Positions 37,828 to 46,208 of a DNA stretch of 64,000 nt are shown here, one piece after another. Location of the stretch: contig CALGLU010000036.1 of the NCBI GenBank assembly GCA_937959275.1, forward strand, positions 62,001 through 126,000. Reading direction: 5' to 3'. The translations under genes were made by a program, and so were the position numbers. Below the pieces are notes generated by a model that had not been told where the DNA came from, did no database searches, and saw only the letters and a list, made by a program, of their open reading frames with translations. Position 1 is the stretch's first letter. Each line of letters begins with the position of its first letter. This stretch comes from an uncultured Saprospiraceae bacterium. Its GTDB lineage: Bacteria; Bacteroidota; Bacteroidia; Chitinophagales; Saprospiraceae.

Positions 37828-38703
37828 TTATTTTATTACAGATTTGACCAGTTTTTCTAATTCTGCTAAGCGATATTCTAATGAGAGAATAATATCCTGC
37901 TGTTCGTTAATGGCTTGGATGGCAAGTGGAGAAAATCCAAGGTAGTTGACGCCAAGACGACCATCCTCCATTTCAGAAACTAAGTCAGGGAATACAGTTT
38001 GTACGTCTTGTGCAATGAATCCAGTCGTCTCATTTTCATTCCCTATATAATTATACTTTTTTAATTGGAGCTGTCGGACTTTAGGTAAAACCTGCTCGGT
38101 ATTAACTATGTTTTCTTTGGTTCTACGGTCACTAACATGAATCCAACTGGGATTGCCTGCTGCATTAATGGTCAATGTGTGATGGTAGCCAAATCCGTTC
38201 GAATACCTATAGAATCTCAAGGCTCCTGTTCCTGCATGATCTCGAAGCTCTGTTAAACGTCTGTTTGCAATATCAACAGTATAGACGCGGCCGAATGTCT
38301 TTAGATCATATTCTAGAGGAAAAGCATCAGCAGTATTCCGTGGTCCCCAATAGGCTCTTTGGCTGGGTCCCAATAAGAATAAGTTGTCAAACGGGTTGTC
38401 ATAATGATTAATGCTTAATGTGTTTTTTGTCAATTGACTATAAATAACGTTTTCATTCGTAACCTGAAATCCAATAGGCGCATCGGCTATTCTTAAGTGG
38501 GTATCAGATAGATTAGAAAAGGCGGCTCCGCTAATATCTTCATAAATTAAGCCAGTAGGGAAATGGACAGATATTCCCGGGTTGGCAATTCTAAGGTTTA
38601 GTCGTTTATTGTATTGCTCTATCTCAAGTGGATATGATTGGGCCATACTGAAAGAATTGATTATTATAGAAAGTAATAGGGGAAGAATTCTTTTGTGTAT
38701 CAT
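37828..38703 (-). CDS. Secreted protein with C-terminal S74 intramolecular chaperone domain
   Basis: 291 residues. A signal peptide (MIHKRILPLLLSIIINSFSM) precedes a beta-rich region, then the peptidase-S74/tail-fibre chaperone domain from about residue 190 (SDRRTKENIVN, KKYNYIGNENETTGFIAQDV, LGVNYLGFSPLAIQAI) ending in a coiled coil. S74 domains assemble trimeric fibres and are often autocleaved. In Bacteroidota, such secreted proteins are chromosomal adhesin-like proteins rather than phage genes. Confidence 0.8.
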   Translation of the reverse strand: MIHKRILPLLLSIIINSFSMAQSYPLEIEQYNKRLNLRIANPGISVHFPTGLIYEDISGAAFSNLSDTHLRIADAPIGFQVTNENVIYSQLTKNTLSINHYDNPFDNLFLLGPSQRAYWGPRNTADAFPLEYDLKTFGRVYTVDIANRRLTELRDHAGTGALRFYRYSNGFGYHHTLTINAAGNPSWIHVSDRRTKENIVNTEQVLPKVRQLQLKKYNYIGNENETTGFIAQDVQTVFPDLVSEMEDGRLGVNYLGFSPLAIQAINEQQDIILSLEYRLAELEKLVKSVIK

Positions 38704-38973
38704 TTAATTTTTTTTTGAGTTTGAGTTTATGAATATTATGAAATAATTATTACTTCATTCTTTGTTGGGATGAAATAGGAAGTTTACAATGCAAAGTTAT
38801 TGCTAGTCTATAAATGATGAATCATGAATTTTCGGTATTTTGTATTGACTTGGACGTGTGATGTAGAGTTAAGAATATACAGAGTTAGAGTATTTATATT
38901 AAATTTGATAAAAGGTCAATATGTGGTATAATCACAGTTATTGTTCAATTCGATCAAGCCCTAAAACAGAAAA

Positions 38974-40404
38974 ATGAGTTCACTTTTAACAACCCCCAGA
39001 GATACAGAATTAAAGGAAGTCCAACGTATTTTTGATTTACAGCAAGACAATCAATTTCAGGTAGCAAACAAAACAGCTCGTGAACGTAAAGCAATACTCA
39101 ATACCTTTCATAAAGCAGTTTTAAAATATCGACCCCAGATAAAGGAAGCATTGTTTAATGATTTTCGGAAGCATCCGAGTGAGGTAGACTTGACTGAAAT
39201 TTACCCAGTTACAAGTGAGTTAAAGCATGCAAAACGTCATATTAGTCAATGGATGAGACCTCAATCTGTTGAGACTCCCTTGGCTTTACTTGGATCAAGC
39301 TCACATATTCGTTACGAACCCAAAGGAGTGGTGTTAATTATTTCTCCTTGGAATTTTCCTGTGAACTTAACCTTTGGACCACTTGTCTCGGCAATTGCAG
39401 CAGGTAATACAGTCATGATTAAGCCATCAGAAAACACGCCTCATTCGTCCGCAATCATGAAAAAAATAATTGAGGAAGTGTTTGACGAAACCGAAGTCGC
39501 TTTGGTTGAAGGAGGCATTGAGACCTCATCAGCTCTATTGAAATTGCCATTCAATCACATCTTTTTTACAGGAGCTCCCTCTATTGGGAAAATTGTAATG
39601 GAAGCTGCTGCTAAACACTTGACCTCCGTCACCCTAGAACTTGGTGGGAAGTCACCAACAATTGTAGATGAAACTGCAAATGTAGAAACTGCTGCTCGCC
39701 GCATCGCGTGGGGCAAATTTTTGAATAATGGTCAAGTCTGCATTGCACCTGATTATATCTTTGTCCATAAAAGTAAAAAGGCTGCCTTTATAGCTGAAGT
39801 CAAAAAACATATAAAACAGTTTTATACAGAAGATGCTTCTATCGAATCCTCTTATGCGAGGATAGTGAATTCGCGTCATCATGAACGAGTGAGCAGTTAT
39901 GTTGCGGATGCGGTAGAAAAAGGAGCAAAAATAGAAATAGGAGGAAATTTTGATAGCGCGCAGAATTATATAGCTCCTACGGTGGTCAGTAATTTACCTA
40001 AAGATGCAGTTCTATTAGAAAAAGAAATATTTGGACCTATCTTGCCAATCGTAGAATACACAAAAATCTCTGAGGTGATAGAGTCAATTAATGCAAAAGA
40101 AAAACCACTAGCCTTATATATTTTCAGCAAAAGCAAAAAAAATATAAACCATATTCTTGCCAATACGAGGGCAGGAGGTAGCTGTATTAATCACGCTGCT
40201 GTCCATTTTTTTAATAGCAATTTGCCCTTCGGCGGATCGAATAATAGTGGTATTGGGAAAGGACATGGATGGTACGGATTTCAAGCTTTTTCTAATGCAC
40301 GAGGTGTTTTAAAACAGCATGTGCCCAATGCTTTAGAATTATTATTGCCACCCTATAACAAGTTTAAACAAAATCTGATTGATTTGACAATCAAGTATTT
40401 CTAA
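38974..40404 (+). CDS. Aldehyde dehydrogenase, class-3/fatty-aldehyde type
   Basis: 476 residues. Catalytic Cys is near 255 (NNGQVCIAPDYIF) and Glu near 222 (VTLELGGKSPTIV). The cofactor loop is FFTGAPSIGKIVMEAAA; ISPWNFPVNL and PFGGSNNSGIGKGHGWYGF are typical of class 3 enzymes without long extensions. It would oxidise medium or long aldehydes to acids. The last 25 residues (ELLLPPYNKFKQNLIDLTIK) are amphipathic, as in membrane-associated relatives. It is the last chromosomal gene before the mobile element. Confidence 0.88.
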   Translation: MSSLLTTPRDTELKEVQRIFDLQQDNQFQVANKTARERKAILNTFHKAVLKYRPQIKEALFNDFRKHPSEVDLTEIYPVTSELKHAKRHISQWMRPQSVETPLALLGSSSHIRYEPKGVVLIISPWNFPVNLTFGPLVSAIAAGNTVMIKPSENTPHSSAIMKKIIEEVFDETEVALVEGGIETSSALLKLPFNHIFFTGAPSIGKIVMEAAAKHLTSVTLELGGKSPTIVDETANVETAARRIAWGKFLNNGQVCIAPDYIFVHKSKKAAFIAEVKKHIKQFYTEDASIESSYARIVNSRHHERVSSYVADAVEKGAKIEIGGNFDSAQNYIAPTVVSNLPKDAVLLEKEIFGPILPIVEYTKISEVIESINAKEKPLALYIFSKSKKNINHILANTRAGGSCINHAAVHFFNSNLPFGGSNNSGIGKGHGWYGFQAFSNARGVLKQHVPNALELLLPPYNKFKQNLIDLTIKYF

Positions 40405-40435
40405 CTCAATTAGTACTTGTTCTTGTAAATTAAAG

Positions 40436-40482
40436 TGGAGCCTATCGGAATCGAACCGATGACCTCTTGACTGCCAGTCAAA
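40436..40482 (-). pseudogene. Displaced 3' half of tRNA-Ala (left attachment site)
   Basis: Read on the minus strand, this 47-base piece is an anticodon arm, T-arm (stem ATCGG/CCGAT) and acceptor 3' strand ending AGGCTCCA, with no 5' half. The last 22 bases (40461-40482) equal those of the intact tRNA-Ala at the right end. It is the host's original tRNA 3' end, displaced when the element integrated. Confidence 0.88.
40461..40482. repeat. attL core, 22-bp direct repeat
   Basis: Identical to 60943-60964. On the minus strand it is the anticodon stem-loop, TTGAC-TGGCA-GTCAA region, plus the start of the variable region. The palindromic anticodon arm is a usual crossover site for tyrosine recombinases. 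Confidence 0.9.
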
Positions 40483-40617
40483 AGATGGTCTTATTTCTTT
40501 AATTATCATATTATTTCATTTATCTTTATCAAGTGGTTGCACGTTCGATAAATTAAGGCTTTGCAATCAAAAAAATTATCATTGTATTTCATTATATGTC
40601 TTTTAGTGATTATGTTC

Positions 40618-40644
40618 ATGTATCAAATTATGTATCAAATTTTA
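40618..40644 (+). repeat. Left arm-type repeat, two TGTATCAAAT sites
   Basis: 27 bases with two tandem TGTATCAAAT units, one mismatch from 60849-60875, in the same orientation. It lies just upstream of the preferred integrase start. These are candidate arm-binding sites for the integrase N-terminal domain, 136 bases from the core. Confidence 0.75.
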
Positions 40645-40655
40645 TTTTCTGTAAT

Positions 40656-41909
40656 ATGAGTAACGCTACCATTTCAGTTTATCTAGACAAAAGAAGACTA
40701 CGGAAAAAAGATAATCTATATCCTATTCAAATTAGAGTGCATCATTTGGGTAAGCGAAAGTACTATGCTACTGGCTATAAAACCGACGAGATAACATTTG
40801 CCAAAATGTTTATGGGAGAAAAAGGAAACCTCAGTAGTACTAACAAAATTGTAAAGACCACCATTTTAAAAAACTCACTTGAAGGTGATGGAATCATAAA
40901 AGAGTTAGGAAACAAATTCACATTCTCACTATTTGATGAGTTATTCATTTACTCCAAGAAAAAGAGATATACTGTATTTGAAGCTTTTGCGAAGTACCAA
41001 GAGGAAAAAATATCAGTTTCCACCAAAGAAGGATATAAGGCAGCTTCAAACTCATTCAAGTTATTTTTAAAAGAAACTGGAAGAAACAAAACATTACATT
41101 TTCAAGATGTGACTGCTGATTGGATGCAAGAATATGAAGACTGGATGATATCAGAAGGTAAGTCATTATCTACTGTAGGAATCTATGCAAAATATATGCA
41201 AAGACTCTTCAGTAAATTCAATAAAATCAAAGGAATACAGCCATTTGGCAAAGACGAATATATTATCCCCTCTACCCTAAATATCAAAAAGGCATTGAAA
41301 GTTGAACAAATAAACTATATATATCACTTTCCTTGCGATAGTGGTAGCAATATGGAGTACTGTCGCGATATATGGGTTTACAGCTATCTTGCAAACGGAT
41401 GTAACATGAAAGACATTGCAGGTCTTAAATGGAAGAACTATGAAAATGGTAAGATTACATTTTACAGACAAAAGACGCGTAACTCAAAAAAGCGAAAATT
41501 AGCACCGATTGAAATTCTCCTTACAAAAGAGGCAAACGCTATACTTATGAAGTATTGTACAGACAATACAGACGATGAAGCCTATATACTCCCCATCTAC
41601 ACAAAAGACATGACACCTAAACAGAAACACGATAAAGTCAGACAAGAACTAAAGAATGTCCGAAAATGGATAAACAGAATATGGCAAAAGTTAGGCTATG
41701 AAGGAAAGATTGATTTCCAAGCGGCACGTCATAGCTGGGCATCAGTTTCAAGAAATGCAGGAGTTGACAAATCTTATATTAGTCAGGCTTTAGGCCATTC
41801 GTCGCAGCGAGTAACGGACTTATACCTTGATTCCTTCGAAGAGCAAAAGATTAAGGAGAATCAATCACATTTACTAGACACCACTAGAACATATTTGAAA
41901 GTAGTGTAA
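40656..41909 (+). CDS. int: Tyrosine recombinase / integrase (Bacteroidota SAM_5 type)
   Basis: 417 residues from the ATG at 40656 (MSNATISVYLDKRRLRKKDN). An upstream ATG at 40596 would translate the arm-site repeats and is disfavoured. The N-terminal arm-DNA-binding domain (VYLDKRR... YYATGYKTDEITF) is followed by a SAM-like core-binding domain (about 105-210), then the catalytic domain with KTRNSKKRKLAPIEI, Arg-His in FQAARHSWASVS, LGHSSQRVTDLYLDSF, and the terminal Tyr nucleophile in that last block. The first catalytic Arg is not obvious at the ANGCNMKDIAGLKW position, a known quirk of this family. It integrates and excises the element at tRNA-Ala. Confidence 0.9.
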   Translation: MSNATISVYLDKRRLRKKDNLYPIQIRVHHLGKRKYYATGYKTDEITFAKMFMGEKGNLSSTNKIVKTTILKNSLEGDGIIKELGNKFTFSLFDELFIYSKKKRYTVFEAFAKYQEEKISVSTKEGYKAASNSFKLFLKETGRNKTLHFQDVTADWMQEYEDWMISEGKSLSTVGIYAKYMQRLFSKFNKIKGIQPFGKDEYIIPSTLNIKKALKVEQINYIYHFPCDSGSNMEYCRDIWVYSYLANGCNMKDIAGLKWKNYENGKITFYRQKTRNSKKRKLAPIEILLTKEANAILMKYCTDNTDDEAYILPIYTKDMTPKQKHDKVRQELKNVRKWINRIWQKLGYEGKIDFQAARHSWASVSRNAGVDKSYISQALGHSSQRVTDLYLDSFEEQKIKENQSHLLDTTRTYLKVV

Positions 41910-41928
41910 ACTGAAACTTTGAATCATT

Positions 41929-42630
41929 ATGACTAGAACTTTGAGGATTTTGCTTGACATTCATGAAATATTGAAAAACGAAATTGGAGAATCTGCTACT
42001 CCAGAAATAAAAGAGAGAGTACCCTACTTGCTAAAAATTAATCCTGCAACAGATAGGACTTATGATAAAGATTGTGACGAACGACGGCTTTCAAAAGTAT
42101 ATGATTGTAATGAAGCAATAGAGGTAATTGATGATTATCGCAAGTCTCTTGAGGTTTGGAGGATTGAAATTTTAGAGCTGTTCGAATTATATCCTAGAAA
42201 ACTAAAAAAACTTGTTCCTTTAAAATACATCACTCAAGGTCTATTCCCACTAATTTACCAGCAATACGATGAAAACGGAAATGTAACAGCGACAAAGAGT
42301 ACTCAGTATTTTGGTAAAGGTGATATACCAACTTATGATTCAGAAGTCTACTATAAATATGTTGCATTATATACTATGGCAAATACTGAAATACCTAAAG
42401 CAGAAGTTTACAGGACACATATAGAAGAATTCAACCTTAAAATCATAGGAGTAACAGAAGATACTTTAAAGGCTGGTGTAAATAGGGTTAGGAACAAAAG
42501 AATACAAAAGAAGCTTTACGACTATCTTAAAAATTCTGATTCATGGGAACAATTAAATAAGTTAGTTGATGCTTATGATAAAGGCTCTATTAAATCTCTG
42601 TTAGAAGACATAAGACTAAAAGAACAATAA
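41929..42630 (+). CDS. Hypothetical protein of the element
   Basis: 233 residues starting 19 bases after the integrase stop, so probably cotranscribed. It is mostly helical and charged (KKLVPLKYITQGLFPLIYQQ, YHTM-like central part, then GVTEDTLKAGVNRVRNKRIQ). There is no signal peptide, membrane segment or known motif. A 10-bp palindrome GTACGCGTAC follows at 42650-42659. I do not recognise the family. Confidence 0.6.
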   Translation: MTRTLRILLDIHEILKNEIGESATPEIKERVPYLLKINPATDRTYDKDCDERRLSKVYDCNEAIEVIDDYRKSLEVWRIEILELFELYPRKLKKLVPLKYITQGLFPLIYQQYDENGNVTATKSTQYFGKGDIPTYDSEVYYKYVALYTMANTEIPKAEVYRTHIEEFNLKIIGVTEDTLKAGVNRVRNKRIQKKLYDYLKNSDSWEQLNKLVDAYDKGSIKSLLEDIRLKEQ

Positions 42631-42724
42631 TAATAAAGTACGGTGCGAAGTACGCGTACCATGATTCGCTAACATACGTTTTGATATAATTTTACTGTCA
42701 TTAGTAAACATTTAATAAAATATA

Positions 42725-42967
42725 ATGGCAAAGGAAGTTAAGTCACTCAAGCAAATCCACGAAGAATTCGACCTCTCACCCTCAAGACTCCATAAAGCGA
42801 CGATGCTTAATGAGTTTCCCTTTTTTAGGTTAGGCTCACAAAAAGTAGACGCTAAAAAAGATACTCGTAAAATCTTCGTGTTTAGGGATGACATCATAAA
42901 ATGGTTGACTCAGAATCGAGTCCCATCTAAGAGCGAGATCGAAGCTCAATCAGCAATCCCTGCGTAA
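42725..42967 (+). CDS. Small DNA-binding protein, excisionase/helix-turn-helix-like
   Basis: 80 residues: KSLKQIHEEFDLSPSRLHKA, then FPFFRLGSQKV and KIFVFRDDIIKWLTQNR. This is the layout of MerR/HTH_17-type phage excisionase and control proteins: a helix-turn-helix, a short wing, then an edge strand and closing helix. Its location between the integrase and replication operon fits an excisionase or transcription switch. It is followed by an intrinsic terminator. Confidence 0.6.
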   Translation: MAKEVKSLKQIHEEFDLSPSRLHKATMLNEFPFFRLGSQKVDAKKDTRKIFVFRDDIIKWLTQNRVPSKSEIEAQSAIPA

Positions 42968-42989
42968 ATAAATTATTCCCTAAACCAAA

Positions 42990-43026
42990 AATGGTCTTGA
43001 CGTGCGAGTCGAAGACCATTAAATTT
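42990..43026 (+). terminator. Intrinsic terminator after the excisionase-like gene
   Basis: Stem AATGGTCTT (42990-42998) / AAGACCATT (43012-43020), an inner GAC/GTC pair, then AAATTTTT. It separates the integration genes from the replication operon. Confidence 0.7.
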
Positions 43027-43039
43027 TTAAATAGAAAGC

Positions 43040-43393
43040 ATGATAAATATACAACATTTATTTCTGTGTCTCCAAATGGCAGGAGACAAATCGCTCAAAG
43101 AGCATAGCACGGTTGACGGCCTAGCATCCCAAAAAGAGCCAATAGAATCTTTAAACTTGAGGCTCTCAGACATGCGCAACATAACTGCAAAATACAAGTC
43201 TGGAGCATATTCTTTCAGTGGTCGAATAGTTGCGACAGTGGAAAGTGCAACATCGTTTCTGTGTAACGGATGGCGTTGGTTAGTAGTGGTAGATGATCCA
43301 GAATTAGCAGCAATGCCTGAAGATGAAAAAGAGACAATCCTTGCAGTTGAACTTTATGATTTCCTTAATCGTAAAAAGTATATTACTCAATGA
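43040..43393 (+). CDS. Hypothetical protein, first gene of replication operon
   Basis: 117 residues; an internal ATG at 43076 (MAGDKSLKEHSTVDG) gives 105 and is equally plausible. It contains a small beta-rich region (YKSGAYSFSGRIVATVESAT, FLCNGWRWLVVVDDPEL) and is not recognised. The stop overlaps the next gene's ATG, so it belongs to the operon 43040-46044. Confidence 0.6.
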   Translation: MINIQHLFLCLQMAGDKSLKEHSTVDGLASQKEPIESLNLRLSDMRNITAKYKSGAYSFSGRIVATVESATSFLCNGWRWLVVVDDPELAAMPEDEKETILAVELYDFLNRKKYITQ

Positions 43394-44169
43394 TAGTTAA
43401 ATGGATAAAAGTCTCCGTGAATTTATTCGATGATGAGAAGATCAGACTAATCGAGGCAATGCCCGAAGCTGATGCAATACTCAATATATGGCTTAGATTA
43501 ATTCTTTTAGCAGGGAAGACTAACGACTCAGGACTCATTTATATGATGGATAATGTGCCGTATACAGATGAGATGCTTTCCACCTTATTCGATAAGAAAC
43601 TAAATATTATAAGGCTTGCAGTTGATGTGTTTGAAAAATTTGGCATGATTGAAATACAAGAAGATGGGAGTATACTTCTTAGCAATTTCTGCAAGTACCA
43701 AAACATTGAAAGATTAGAAGAAATAAAAGAGCAAAACCGACTTAGACAAGCAAAGTTTCGGGGCAAAGCAAAGCAGAAAAAGCAACTTAGTTCTGGCAGT
43801 GAAAAAGACGTAACGTTATCAGTAACGTTACCTAACGGAACAGATAAGAGTAAGATAAAGAATAAGAATAGTATATATAGTCGGGTTATAGATCATCTTA
43901 ATTCTAAGATTAAGACTAAGTATAGAACATCAACAAAAAAAACACAGAGTTTAATTCAAGCAAGATTAAATGAAGGATATAAGGAAGAGGATTTTATTAA
44001 AGTCATTGAAAATAAAGTGGAAGACTGGTATGACGATAATAAAATGTCGAAGTTCCTCAGACCATCAACTTTATTTGGGGACAATTTCGAGTCTTACTTG
44101 AATTCACCTAAGAAATCGAATGAGAATGAATCAGATTATATTAAACCATATCAAAAAGGCTCAGAATGA
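43390..44169 (+). CDS. Phage replisome organiser-like protein (DnaD-type N-terminus)
   Basis: 259 residues. The N-terminal 120 residues match the phage replisome-organiser pattern: VKWIKVSVNLFDDEKIRLIE, ADAILNIWLRLILLAGKTND, SGLIYMMDNVPYTDEMLSTL, then IEIQEDGSILLSNFCKYQ and a Lys-rich coil. The C-terminal third has KFLRPSTLFGDNFESYLN, the usual ending of phage replication proteins that recruit a helicase. It overlaps the helicase gene by four bases. Expected role: recognise the element's origin and load the DnaB-like helicase. Confidence 0.85.
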   Translation: MIVKWIKVSVNLFDDEKIRLIEAMPEADAILNIWLRLILLAGKTNDSGLIYMMDNVPYTDEMLSTLFDKKLNIIRLAVDVFEKFGMIEIQEDGSILLSNFCKYQNIERLEEIKEQNRLRQAKFRGKAKQKKQLSSGSEKDVTLSVTLPNGTDKSKIKNKNSIYSRVIDHLNSKIKTKYRTSTKKTQSLIQARLNEGYKEEDFIKVIENKVEDWYDDNKMSKFLRPSTLFGDNFESYLNSPKKSNENESDYIKPYQKGSE

Positions 44170-45443
44170 GAGAACAATCAATACATAGCATTGAAAAAGC
44201 ATTAATTGGTGGATTATATTTGAAAGCATCAGTTTACTTTGATCATCATAAGGAACTACATGTAGGATTATTTTCAAATGATAAAACTTTAAAGTTATTC
44301 AATGAACTAAAGCGAATCAGAGAATCTAATCGAAAACCAGAAATCATAAGCCTATCAGATAAACTATCAATACCTAGTGAATTTATTACTGACTGCACTA
44401 AAGAGTGGAGGTCAAAGCCAACTGAGTACATTGATGCTCTACAGTCAAATTTTCTTAAAGATCAGCTTTCAGGAATTCATTCAAATGCCGCTATGGAGAT
44501 TGAGAGTGGTACAGATCCAATAGAAGCGACAGAGAATGCAAGTAAGCAAGCAAATGAAATCATCGGAACTAATTTAAATGAAGATTGTGGTATCAAGGCG
44601 GCTTGTCTTGAGGCAATGGATGAGATTCAGGAAGCAAAAAATAATAAAGGAGTAGTTGGCATCAGTACGGGAACTGAAGACCTTGATGATATGATAGGTG
44701 GCTTTTGCAAAGGTGATCAAGTAGTCTTAGCAGCTCGCCCAGGCATGGGTAAAACGACACTAGCAGCTAACTGGTTAATTGAAGTTGCAAAGCAAGATAT
44801 ACCCGTCATGTTCTTTTCGTTAGAAATGACAAAGGCTCGCTTCATGCAAGTTTTGGCAGCTATCATTTCGGGTGTATCCACAAAGAAAATGAGAAACGGA
44901 GACATCACCGCAAAAGAAGATGGATTAATTCAAGATGCATTTGATTGGCTTTATCAGAAACCAATTTATATTTCTACCAGCTCCAGAACTATTGATCAAA
45001 TAATTGGATCAGCAAGATACTATGCCAGAAAGCATAATGTAAAAGTTTTCTTCTATGATTATATACAGATTTTTAAAGGTGGTGAAAAGGGCTGGAATAC
45101 TACCTATAGAATTGTCGACTACTCGCAAAGATTAAAAGCATTCGCTAATGACTACAAAGTTTCGAATGTAGTCCTGTGCCAAGTGAACAGAAGTGTAGAT
45201 AGAGATGGCAACAATTTAAAACCGAATCTAGCGCACATTAAAGATTCAGGAAGTATTGAGCAGGACGCCACTGCTGTTTTAATGATGTACCTCCCAGAAC
45301 CAAAGGAAAATCCCAACCTATTTCAGATCATCCTCAGAAAAAATCGATTTGGAGACAAGTCATCTCTGATGAGGCTTTGGGTGAAACGGAAATTTATAAT
45401 GACAGACCAGCTACCTACTAACGAAGAATCAACACCATTCTAA
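44166..45443 (+). CDS. DnaB-like replicative helicase
   Basis: 425 residues. The N-terminal helical domain (IEKALIGGLYLKASVYF) is followed by a RecA-type motor: GVVGISTGTEDLDDMIGGFC, Walker A near 193 (AARPGMGKTTLAANW), SLEMTKARFMQVLAA, Walker B region VFFYDYIQIFK, then SNVVLCQVNRSVDRD, LKDSG-type sensor DSGSIEQDATAV and a terminal RKNRFGDKSS. It should unwind element DNA. It is coupled to the organiser upstream and a small gene downstream. Confidence 0.92.
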   Translation: MREQSIHSIEKALIGGLYLKASVYFDHHKELHVGLFSNDKTLKLFNELKRIRESNRKPEIISLSDKLSIPSEFITDCTKEWRSKPTEYIDALQSNFLKDQLSGIHSNAAMEIESGTDPIEATENASKQANEIIGTNLNEDCGIKAACLEAMDEIQEAKNNKGVVGISTGTEDLDDMIGGFCKGDQVVLAARPGMGKTTLAANWLIEVAKQDIPVMFFSLEMTKARFMQVLAAIISGVSTKKMRNGDITAKEDGLIQDAFDWLYQKPIYISTSSRTIDQIIGSARYYARKHNVKVFFYDYIQIFKGGEKGWNTTYRIVDYSQRLKAFANDYKVSNVVLCQVNRSVDRDGNNLKPNLAHIKDSGSIEQDATAVLMMYLPEPKENPNLFQIILRKNRFGDKSSLMRLWVKRKFIMTDQLPTNEESTPF

Positions 45444-45709
45444 TGAATTCTCAATGTCAAATAAAAGTGGCTTGTCTAGGTGGGGAATTTGAGTTTGTAG
45501 GTAAGTCTGAAACAATAACAGTAGCAGCGGAATATGTGACCTATAGTCAATTACCGAATAAACATATAATTGAAAATGTTGCTCCTGAATGGGTTATGAC
45601 AGTGATCTCAAAAAAGAACCTCAAGAATCTTTACGAATTAAGAAATCAAGAGCTTGACTTAGGAAAGGTCAAGCCAAATATTAATTATAAACAACAAAAA
45701 TTATTTTAA
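45443..45709 (+). CDS. Hypothetical small protein in replication operon
   Basis: 88 residues; the ATG overlaps the helicase stop (TAATG). A beta-rich start (CQIKVACLGGEFEFVGKSET) and basic end (KVKPNINYKQQKLF). No family recognised. The C-terminal QQKLF resembles a short clamp-binding peptide, which is speculative. Confidence 0.6.
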   Translation: MNSQCQIKVACLGGEFEFVGKSETITVAAEYVTYSQLPNKHIIENVAPEWVMTVISKKNLKNLYELRNQELDLGKVKPNINYKQQKLF

Positions 45710-46044
45710 TGAAAATGACAGAACAAGAAATTAATCTAAAGACAAAACACTTTAAAAATTGGTGTACTCAGAATCCTCAACTGGCTCTAGAGGTAATGAA
45801 AAACAGTCCTCTTTATTCAGAAGAAACTGTTGATGACATACTTATATCGGCTAAGGCAACTCGTAATGGTCTTATCTATCGTGGGATGGACATCACGGAA
45901 GAAGAATGGGCTATTGCTGAGAATATTGCTAAAGAGCAATCTAGCACTCCTGAGAGTATTCTCTTTGAGACAATTGACTTGATGCGTGAAAGTGCGGATT
46001 CAATAGGACTTATGGCTCGCTTAAGGAAACAACTAGAGGCATAA
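45709..46044 (+). CDS. Hypothetical protein, last gene of replication operon
   Basis: 111 residues, start overlapping the previous stop by one base. It is acidic and helical (DDILISAKATRNGLIYRGMD, ITEEEWAIAENIAKEQSSTP). No motif recognised. A strong terminator follows. Confidence 0.6.
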   Translation: MKMTEQEINLKTKHFKNWCTQNPQLALEVMKNSPLYSEETVDDILISAKATRNGLIYRGMDITEEEWAIAENIAKEQSSTPESILFETIDLMRESADSIGLMARLRKQLEA

Positions 46045-46062
46045 TACTTACCGATCAGATTT

Positions 46063-46102
46063 AAAATGGTTGCATGACATTAGTTGATTGCAACCATTTT
46101 TT
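46063..46102. terminator. Bidirectional terminator of the replication operon
   Basis: 12-bp perfect stem (46063-46074 with 46089-46100), 14-base loop, then T-run. It lies between converging genes and also has A/T-rich flanks for the minus strand. Confidence 0.8.
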
Positions 46103-46208
46103 AATTAGATATTTGAGAGTTCTCTAGTTTAAATCATTCCAGCCAGTATCAGTACATAGCTTTAGTTTATTTGGAGTCACTGAGCTAACTAAGCACTTGG
46201 TAGCCGTT

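Noticed and set aside
37828-38703. S74 tail-fibre-type protein as evidence that the mobile element starts further left
   Set aside because: It has a signal peptide, lies outside the core repeats and is separated from the element by a metabolic gene; secreted S74 proteins are common on Bacteroidota chromosomes.
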